From assembly GCA_947303755.1 (NCBI GenBank), contig CAMYZF010000055.1, positions 1 through 6,947 of the forward strand: 6,947 nt of DNA, written 5' to 3'. Positions 1-3,972 of the stretch are shown here, one piece after another (positions within the stretch are counted from its first letter, which is position 1; each line of letters starts with the position of its first letter). The notes below the pieces were generated by a model, which saw nothing but the letters and a program-made list of their open reading frames with translations, was not told the origin of the DNA and did not search any database. The translations under genes and the position numbers were made by a program. This DNA is from an uncultured Erysipelotrichaceae bacterium (GTDB lineage Bacteria > Bacillota_I > Bacilli_A > RFN20 > CAG-826).

Positions 1-2
1 AT

Positions 3-173
3 GATCCAGATGAGGAAGATCCTGAGGAGCCTCAAGTAGATCCAGACGATCCTGAGACACCTGATGATCCAGATGTTCCAGACATTCCGGATATTCCTGA
101 CACACCAGATACTCCAGATACCCCGGACACACCAGATACTCCGGACACACCCGAAAATCCAGATGAAGATCCT
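3..173 (+). repeat. In-frame Pro-Asp-Thr codon repeat (linker of the nuclease)
   Basis: The stretch is built from 9-bp Pro-Asp-Xaa steps. The core is an exact 17-nt direct repeat, GACACACCAGATACTCC, at 99-115 and again at 126-142 (offset 27 nt), with a partial third copy from 144. Synonymous positions vary elsewhere (ACA/ACT/ACC, CCA/CCG/CCC, GAT/GAC), so the peptide repeat is better conserved than the DNA repeat. Unit gain or loss would stay in frame and only change linker length. The peptide is expected to be extended and negatively charged, like wall-spanning or interdomain linkers of surface proteins. Confidence 0.85.
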
Positions 174-944
174 GCAATTGCCCAGTATTATGCGAATATT
201 TCTACAACGAATACTGGTAAGGATTTAAAAAACGAATTACATAAATTGATTAAGATATCCTCCGCATCCGTCTCATATGATGGTCTTTATGATGTTTATC
301 GTAAGGCTGATGTTAGACCTGGTGGACAATATCTTTGGGATATTTATTCTGACACAACTAAATACACCTTATATGATAGCCGTATAAGTGCGAACTATAA
401 AAAAGAAGGAGATTCTCTTAACCGTGAACACATTATCCCTCAAGCTATGTTTGGCGAAAAATCTCCAATGAAATCCGATCCGCACCATGTTTTGCCATCG
501 GATGGTTATGTTAACAATAGGAGAAATAATTATCCTCATGGAAACGTAACTGGTAGTCCAACCTACACATCAAATGATGGCTGTAAGCTTGGTACAGGAA
601 CTGGAAATGCAACCGTATTTGAGCCAATGGCTCATTATAAAGGCGATATCGCTAGAATTTATTTCTATTTTGTCACATGCTATGAAGATAAATTGAGCAG
701 TTTCAACTCATTTGAAGCATTTACGAAGAACACTTTCCCATCTATTGATGAAACCTTCTTGGAAGTTTATCTTAAATGGCATCTTGAAGATCCTGTCAGC
801 GATAAAGAAGTTATTCGTAACCGTGAAATTCAAGAGTTCCAACCTAACCGAAATCCATTCATTGATAGGCCTCAATACGCTTGCAAAATCTGGGGTGGAG
901 TGAGCTCAACAACTAAGTCACTTTGTGCCTCATATAATCAATAA
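3..944 (+). CDS. Endonuclease I family secreted/surface nuclease, 5'-partial, with Pro-Asp-Thr repeat linker
   Basis: The frame is open from the left edge (first whole codon at 3) to TAA at 942-944, giving 313 visible residues; the start, and any signal peptide or lipobox, lies outside the window. Visible residues 1-57 are a low-complexity acidic linker of Pro-Asp-Xaa steps with five DTP units. The rest is a recognisable endonuclease I domain (Pfam Endonuclease_1, beta-beta-alpha-metal type). NREHIIPQ holds Glu142-His143, the family's metal ligand and general base. DPHHVLPSDG and the NNRRNNYPHG segment (from nt 513) supply the rest of the metal site. FEPMAHYKGDIARIYFYF and NRNPFIDRP with KIWG near the end are also typical. 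Family members cut DNA and RNA non-specifically with a divalent metal, usually outside the cell. Scavenging of nucleotides at the surface is my inference. A TTG at 246 would give a 232-residue product, but it lacks a Shine-Dalgarno and would start inside the continuous domain, so I reject it. Confidence 0.9.
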   Translation, partial: DPDEEDPEEPQVDPDDPETPDDPDVPDIPDIPDTPDTPDTPDTPDTPDTPENPDEDPAIAQYYANISTTNTGKDLKNELHKLIKISSASVSYDGLYDVYRKADVRPGGQYLWDIYSDTTKYTLYDSRISANYKKEGDSLNREHIIPQAMFGEKSPMKSDPHHVLPSDGYVNNRRNNYPHGNVTGSPTYTSNDGCKLGTGTGNATVFEPMAHYKGDIARIYFYFVTCYEDKLSSFNSFEAFTKNTFPSIDETFLEVYLKWHLEDPVSDKEVIRNREIQEFQPNRNPFIDRPQYACKIWGGVSSTTKSLCASYNQ

Positions 945-969
945 ATATCGACTTATAATATTGAGAATT

Positions 970-996
970 GGTCAGTTGATTCTGACCTTTTCTTTT
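970..996 (+). terminator. Rho-independent terminator after the nuclease gene
   Basis: A perfect 6-bp stem, GGTCAG (970-975) and CTGACC (982-987), closes a TTGATT loop and is followed directly by TTTTCTTTT. It starts 25 nt after the nuclease stop codon. The stem is short, but stem plus immediate T-run is a standard intrinsic terminator and separates the nuclease from the ribosomal operon. Confidence 0.75.
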
Positions 997-1016
997 CATT
1001 TTTCTAGCAAATTTTA

Positions 1017-1044
1017 TTGTATTGATAATATTTTAAAATATTAT
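1017..1044 (+). promoter_or_regulatory. Possible promoter of the rplK operon
   Basis: TTGTAT (1017-1022) and TATTAT (1039-1044) are separated by 16 nt. The -10 matches the consensus at 5 of 6 positions, the -35 only at 3 of 6. Transcription would begin near 1051, giving a leader of about 178 nt. A second weak candidate is TTGTTG (1078-1083) with GATAAA (1102-1107) at 18 nt spacing. The region is AT-rich, so chance matches are easy; the placement after the terminator and before rplK supports a promoter here, but not this exact one. Confidence 0.3.
1025..1044. repeat. Perfect 20-bp AT-only palindrome
   Basis: ATAATATTTT (1025-1034) is followed directly by its reverse complement AAAATATTAT (1035-1044). 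It overlaps the best promoter candidate, so it could be an operator or simply an easily melted AT-rich element. No GC pairs are present, and the TTCTTTT that follows makes only a poor terminator. Confidence 0.6.
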
Positions 1045-1150
1045 TCTTTTAGGTGTACATATGTGCATTAAATTTTGTTGTTGCGTACGTACATTAAGTT
1101 TGATAAACTTTCATTCGCATATTCGCTGTTGAGAGAGCGCATATACATAT

Positions 1151-1197
1151 ACGTATCGTGGAAGGACAAGCGATTAGTCCACTAAACCACGACACGG
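1151..1197 (+). promoter_or_regulatory. Putative L1-binding leader hairpin (mimic of the 23S rRNA L1 site)
   Basis: The RNA can fold into a lower stem UCGUGG (1156-1161) with CCACGA (1187-1192), extended past one mismatch by CGU (1152-1154) with ACG (1194-1196). An asymmetric internal loop follows (AA on the left, ACUAAA on the right). The upper stem is GGAC (1164-1167) with GUCC (1177-1180) under a 9-nt loop. The GUGG-purines-GG...CC-loop-CCAC pattern resembles helices 76-77 of 23S rRNA, the L1 target. L1 is known to repress the L11-L1 operon by binding such a mimic upstream of rplK. Here the hairpin ends about 14 nt before the rplK Shine-Dalgarno, the expected place. The match is by eye, without covariation analysis. 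Confidence 0.65.
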
Positions 1198-1210
1198 ACA
1201 AATCTAAAAG

Positions 1211-1231
1211 AAAAGGAGGAAATGTCACGTG
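1211..1231 (+). promoter_or_regulatory. Shine-Dalgarno that fixes the GTG start of rplK
   Basis: AAAAGGAGGA at 1211-1220 places GGAGG (1215-1219) 9 nt before GTG at 1229. An ATG at 1222 lies only 2 nt from GGAGG, is out of frame with rplK and stops after four codons (MSRE), so it is unlikely to be used. Confidence 0.85.
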
Positions 1232-1639
1232 AGTAAAAAAATCGTCAAAGTTGTGAAGATGGAACTCCCTGGTGGTGAAGCAAAACCAGGTCCAAAACTC
1301 GCCTCTGCCGGTGTCGTCATGCCAAAGTTCTGCACGGACTTCAATGCTAAGACAGCCGATAGACGTGGTGAAATTGTTCCAGTTATCATCACAGCCTATG
1401 AAGACAAGTCACACGATTTTGTAATCAAGACTTCCCCAGTTGCAGGTTTAATCCTCAAAGCTGCTGGAGTTAAAAAAGGCTCTGCTAACCCAAAAGTTAT
1501 CGTTGGCCACATCTCCAAAGCTCAACTTAAGGAAATCGCTGAATACAAACTCCCAGATCTTAACTGTGACAACGTTGAAGCAGCAATGAAGATTGTTGCA
1601 GGTAGTTGCCGCAATATGGGTATCACGATCGACGAATAA
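1229..1639 (+). CDS. rplK: 50S ribosomal protein L11 (short-loop form)
   Basis: L11 binds the 1067/1095 region of 23S rRNA at the base of the L7/L12 stalk and takes part in translation-factor GTPase stimulation. The 136-residue product starts at GTG, with SKKIVKVVKMELPGG at the N-terminus, FNAKTADRRGEIVPV and ITAYEDKS in the N-terminal domain, and a C-terminal RNA-binding domain with AEYKLPDLN and VEAAMKIVAGS. Family members are usually about 141 residues. Most of the shortfall lies at residues 18-31: the usual Pro-rich PPVGPALGQ-type loop is replaced by AKPGPKLASAGVVM, about four residues shorter. I recall comparable AxPGPxLA forms in Mycoplasma L11, so this is probably a lineage trait and not damage. 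It is the first gene of the operon and overlaps no neighbour; rplA begins 2 nt after its stop. Confidence 0.97.
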   Translation: MSKKIVKVVKMELPGGEAKPGPKLASAGVVMPKFCTDFNAKTADRRGEIVPVIITAYEDKSHDFVIKTSPVAGLILKAAGVKKGSANPKVIVGHISKAQLKEIAEYKLPDLNCDNVEAAMKIVAGSCRNMGITIDE

Positions 1640-1641
1640 GT

Positions 1642-2325
1642 ATGAAATATTCAAAGAATTACAGAAAAGTTGCCGAACTCGTCGATGCTAAGAAGGTCTA
1701 TAGCGTTGAAGAAGCTTGTGAACTTGTTAAAAAGACTTCAACCGTCAAGTTCGATGCTACAGTCGATGTCTCATTGCATATCAATGCTGATCCAACTCAA
1801 GCGGACCAACAAATCAGAGGAACTCTCATTCTTCCAAATGGAAACGGCAAAGAGAAAAAGATCTGTGCTATCACAACCAAAGTTGAAGATGCTAAAGCTG
1901 CCGGTGCGGATTTTGTCGGCGGTAAAGAATTAATCGAAAAAATCCAAAAAGAAAACTGGTTCGGATTTGATACCTTAGTTGCCACACCAGAAATGATGGG
2001 CGAACTCGGTAAGATTGCCAGAATCTTGGGTCCTAAAGGCTTAATGCCAAACCCAAAAGCTGGAACAGTCTCTCCAGATATTGCTAAGACAATCAAGGAA
2101 TTCAAACTCGGTAAAGTTGAATATCGTATGGATAAGAATGCCAACATGGCCTTATCAATCGGTAGAGTCAGCTTTGATGCCAAAAAACTTTCTGAGAACT
2201 TGAATACGCTCGTGTCCACGCTCGTTAAGGTGAGACCAGCTGCTATTAAAGGTTCTTACATCAAAACTGCCGTTGTGCACACCACAATGGGCCCAGCCAT
2301 TCACTTCACATTCGAAGGAATGTAA
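1642..2325 (+). CDS. rplA: 50S ribosomal protein L1
   Basis: L1 forms the mobile L1 stalk that helps release deacylated tRNA from the E site, and in many bacteria it also represses its own operon. The product has 227 residues, close to the usual 225-235. The family signature lies at about residues 123-142 (GKIARILGPKGLMPNPKAG). Other L1 landmarks are IRGTLILPNG at 58-67 and AAGADFVGGKELIEKIQ near 86-102. I chose ATG 1642 because the protein then opens MKYSKNYRKV as in L1 homologues. The upstream in-frame TTG at 1606 would add 12 unrelated residues and lies inside rplK. Only 2 nt separate it from the rplK stop and no good Shine-Dalgarno precedes it, so translation is probably coupled to rplK. 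That would let one L1-binding site upstream of rplK control both genes. Confidence 0.97.
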   Translation: MKYSKNYRKVAELVDAKKVYSVEEACELVKKTSTVKFDATVDVSLHINADPTQADQQIRGTLILPNGNGKEKKICAITTKVEDAKAAGADFVGGKELIEKIQKENWFGFDTLVATPEMMGELGKIARILGPKGLMPNPKAGTVSPDIAKTIKEFKLGKVEYRMDKNANMALSIGRVSFDAKKLSENLNTLVSTLVKVRPAAIKGSYIKTAVVHTTMGPAIHFTFEGM

Positions 2326-2337
2326 AGAGCACAATAT

Positions 2338-2420
2338 ATCGAAGACAGCAACGGCCACGGGGCTTAATAATGTTGCCGAGGTGTATTATTTACCAATATA
2401 TTGGTGCCTCTAACTGACTA
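2338..2420 (+). ncRNA. Ribosomal protein L10 leader RNA
   Basis: The 115-nt gap before rplJ carries the hallmarks of the L10 leader (Rfam L10_leader): GAAGACAGCA at 2341-2350, GCUUAAU at 2362-2368 and GCCGAGGU at 2375-2382. By eye the fold is GCAAC (2348-2352) with GUUGC (2372-2376), enclosing GCC/GGC (2354-2356, 2361-2363). A second arm has GAGG (2378-2381) with CCUC (2407-2410) and an inner ACCAA/UUGGU hairpin (2392-2405). AGACAG (2343-2348) with CUGACU (2414-2419) can close the whole with one mismatch, though it shares G2348 with the first stem. The L10(L12) complex binds this element and represses rplJ-rplL. No terminator stem plus U-run lies before the rplJ ribosome-binding site, so control is probably at translation and not by attenuation. 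Confidence 0.85.
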
Positions 2421-2440
2421 TTAAAAAAGGAGGTAGAACA

Positions 2441-2929
2441 ATGAATCAAAAAACTCTCGAATCCAAAAAAGAGATTGTTAACAAAATTGCCGATTCGTTT
2501 AAAGACGCTGGATCTCTCACCATCGTTGAATATCGCGGTTTAACAGTTGCTCAACTCTCTGAACTCCGAAAGTTATTAAAAGCCCAAGGCGCTTCCTTCT
2601 CAGTCTATAAGAATACTTTAGTTGCGAAAGCAACTGAATCCTTAGGACACAAGGAACTCGCTAAGTACTTATCTGGTTCAAATGCCTTCGTCTTCTCCAA
2701 GGAAATCTCAGACGGACCTAAAGTCCTCGCTAAATTCGCTAAGAGAAATGAAAATCTTGTGATTAAAGCAGGTCTTGTTGAAGGAAAAGTCTATGATGCC
2801 GCTGGAATGAAAGTCGTCGCATCCTTACCAAATAAAGAAGGACTTATTTCCATGTTCTTATCGTGCTTGCAAGCACCTATCCGCAGTTTCGCTTGCGCAG
2901 TCAAAGCAGTCGCGGATAGCAAAAATTAA
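2441..2929 (+). CDS. rplJ: 50S ribosomal protein L10
   Basis: L10 is the base of the ribosomal stalk: its N-terminal domain binds 23S rRNA beside L11 and its C-terminal helix carries L7/L12 dimers. The 162-residue protein is slightly short of the usual 165-175. Family landmarks are IADSFKDAGSLTIVEYRGLT (about 16-35), LRKLLKAQGASFSVYKNTL (about 42-60) and FAKRNENLVIKAGLVEGK in the middle. The C-terminal helix from about 132 (ISMFLSCLQAPIRSFACAVK) is the L12-binding part. ATG 2441 is preceded by AAAAAAGGAGG ending at 2433, a strong Shine-Dalgarno with 7 nt spacing. The L10 leader lies just upstream, and rplL follows after 24 nt. The last 70 nt of the coding sequence are unusually rich in inverted repeats. 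Confidence 0.96.
   Translation: MNQKTLESKKEIVNKIADSFKDAGSLTIVEYRGLTVAQLSELRKLLKAQGASFSVYKNTLVAKATESLGHKELAKYLSGSNAFVFSKEISDGPKVLAKFAKRNENLVIKAGLVEGKVYDAAGMKVVASLPNKEGLISMFLSCLQAPIRSFACAVKAVADSKN
2863..2919 (+). repeat. Two adjacent inverted repeats inside the 3' end of rplJ
   Basis: GTGCTTG/CAAGCAC forms a perfect 14-bp palindrome at 2863-2876. It abuts CTATCCGC (2877-2884), whose exact reverse complement GCGGATAG lies at 2912-2919. In mRNA these give a 5-bp hairpin with a 4-nt loop directly beside an 8-bp stem with a 27-nt loop, which can itself pair GCUU/AAGC. The second arm ends 22 nt before the rplL Shine-Dalgarno. No U-run follows, so it is not an intrinsic terminator. Confidence 0.6.
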
Positions 2930-2953
2930 TGCCAATTATAGGAGGAACTTATT

Positions 2954-3331
2954 ATGGCAAAGTTAACAAAAGAAGAAATCATTGCTTCATTAAAAGAAAT
3001 GACAGTCGTTGAATTAAACGACCTTGTCAAAGCTGTTGAAGAAGAATTTGGTGTTACAGCCGCCGCTCCAGTTGCCGCAGCAGCCGCTGCTCCAGCTGAA
3101 GAAGAAGTCGCAAAAGGACCAAGCGAAGTCAGCTTAGTTCTCAAAGCTGTTGGTATGCAAAAAGTTGCAGTTATCAAAGCTGTCCAAGCCATCACTGGTC
3201 TTGGTTTAATGGATGCTAAGAAACTCGTCGATGGTGCTCCATGCAACATCAAAGAAAAGATTTCACCAGTCGAAGCAGAAGAACACAAGAAAGCTCTTGT
3301 CGCTGCTGGTGCTGAAGTCGAAATTAAATAA
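2954..3331 (+). CDS. rplL: 50S ribosomal protein L7/L12
   Basis: L7/L12 is the multicopy stalk protein that recruits and activates EF-Tu, EF-G, IF2 and release factors. The 125-residue product has the usual three parts. An N-terminal dimerisation helix pair (about 1-32, AKLTKEEIIASLKEM...VEEEFG) binds L10. A flexible Ala/Pro/Glu hinge covers about 35-52. The compact C-terminal domain (about 57-125) has KVAVIKAVQAITGLGLMDAK, the factor-binding helices, and the end ALVAAGAEVEIK. Length is typical (120-130). ATG 2954 has GGAGG at 2941-2945 with 8 nt spacing. It is needed in several copies per ribosome, so it must be made in excess of L10. The strong Shine-Dalgarno, and perhaps the hairpins just upstream in rplJ, may help. 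No terminator or attenuator fits in the 26 nt after its stop. Confidence 0.97.
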   Translation: MAKLTKEEIIASLKEMTVVELNDLVKAVEEEFGVTAAAPVAAAAAAPAEEEVAKGPSEVSLVLKAVGMQKVAVIKAVQAITGLGLMDAKKLVDGAPCNIKEKISPVEAEEHKKALVAAGAEVEIK

Positions 3332-3357
3332 CTTCTTCATTCACTTAGATTCTGATC

Positions 3358-3972
3358 ATGTCACATTATTTTACTAACGATGAGACCTTAAGGTCTTCTC
3401 CTAGAAAAGTATGCTATTCCATAAATGGAAAAGACTTTGAATTAGAATCAGACATAGGTGTTTTTTCCAAGAATAAATTAGATTATGGGAGCGAGGTTCT
3501 TATTAAGAGCCTCCTTCCCTTAGATCTTGGAGAACGCTTATTAGATTTAGGATGTGGGGTTGGTCCAATCGGATTAACATTGGCCTCGTTCCACCCATCC
3601 TTACACGTTGTTTGTTCTGACGTAAATTCGCGCGCGTTAGCATTATGCGAAGCGAATGCGCGAAAGCTCGCACTTAATCAACGAGTCACCTGCCTTCAAA
3701 GTGACATCTATATAGAGATTGAAGGAAAATTTCATTCAATTGTGTCTAATCCACCGATTCGCGCGGGTAAAAAGGTTACCTACGAGATTTATAGAGGCGC
3801 TTTAGAACATCTGGATGAACAGGGTTCCCTTTATATTGTCATTAGGAAAGCCCAAGGGGCCAAATCAGTTAAAGACTATCTAGAAGAATTGTTTGGAAAC
3901 GTAACTGTTCTAGCGAAGTCTAAAGGCTATTATGTCCTAATGGCAACAAAGAGAGCTCAAAAGGAGTCATAA
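3358..3972 (+). CDS. ybxB: Class I SAM-dependent methyltransferase, YbxB/RsmC type
   Basis: The 204-residue protein has a Rossmann-fold methyltransferase core. Motif I LLDLGCGVGPIG (about 61-72) binds S-adenosylmethionine, Asp88 in CSDVN is the likely ribose ligand, and motif IV SNPPIRAGK (130-138) is characteristic of the RsmC family. RsmC of E. coli makes m2G1207 in 16S rRNA; this single-domain form matches its catalytic half. The same gene sits between rplL and rpoB in Bacillus subtilis (ybxB), so position supports the call. The rRNA target is inferred from the family and not visible here. ATG 3358 is the only sensible start (in-frame TAG at 3346), yet no Shine-Dalgarno is seen before it, suggesting weak translation inside a highly transcribed operon. 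Its 3' end carries AAGGAG, the ribosome-binding site of rpoB, and its stop abuts rpoB. Confidence 0.9.
   Translation: MSHYFTNDETLRSSPRKVCYSINGKDFELESDIGVFSKNKLDYGSEVLIKSLLPLDLGERLLDLGCGVGPIGLTLASFHPSLHVVCSDVNSRALALCEANARKLALNQRVTCLQSDIYIEIEGKFHSIVSNPPIRAGKKVTYEIYRGALEHLDEQGSLYIVIRKAQGAKSVKDYLEELFGNVTVLAKSKGYYVLMATKRAQKES

Noticed and set aside
99..150. Repeat region as a CRISPR-like or tandem non-coding array
   Set aside because: The repeats have no unique spacers and encode an uninterrupted Pro-Asp-Thr linker in frame with the nuclease.
712..903. Short + strand frame inside the nuclease gene
   Set aside because: It is out of frame with a clearly conserved domain, has no recognisable product and no ribosome-binding site. 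The same applies to other overlapping frames inside rplA and rpoB.
246..944. TTG at 246 as the start of a 232-residue nuclease
   Set aside because: The frame is open to the left edge, the linker and domain are continuous across this codon, and no Shine-Dalgarno precedes it.
1025..1050. AT palindrome plus T-run as a second terminator
   Set aside because: The stem has no GC pairs and would be too weak; the terminator at 970-996 already serves the nuclease gene.
1222..1236. ATG at 1222 as alternative start near rplK
   Set aside because: It is out of frame and stops after four codons, and it is too close to GGAGG; the GTG at 1229 gives L11.
1606..1641. TTG at 1606 as the start of rplA
   Set aside because: It would add 12 residues unlike any L1 and overlap rplK; ATG 1642 gives a typical L1 N-terminus and length.
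1448..3288. Reverse-strand open frames within rplK, rplA, rplJ/rplL
   Set aside because: They lie antisense to well-conserved ribosomal protein genes, give low-complexity or unfamiliar products and have no promoters or ribosome-binding sites of their own.
3332..3357. Attenuator between rplL and the methyltransferase, as between rplL and rpoB in E. coli
   Set aside because: The 26-nt gap contains no inverted repeat followed by a T-run.
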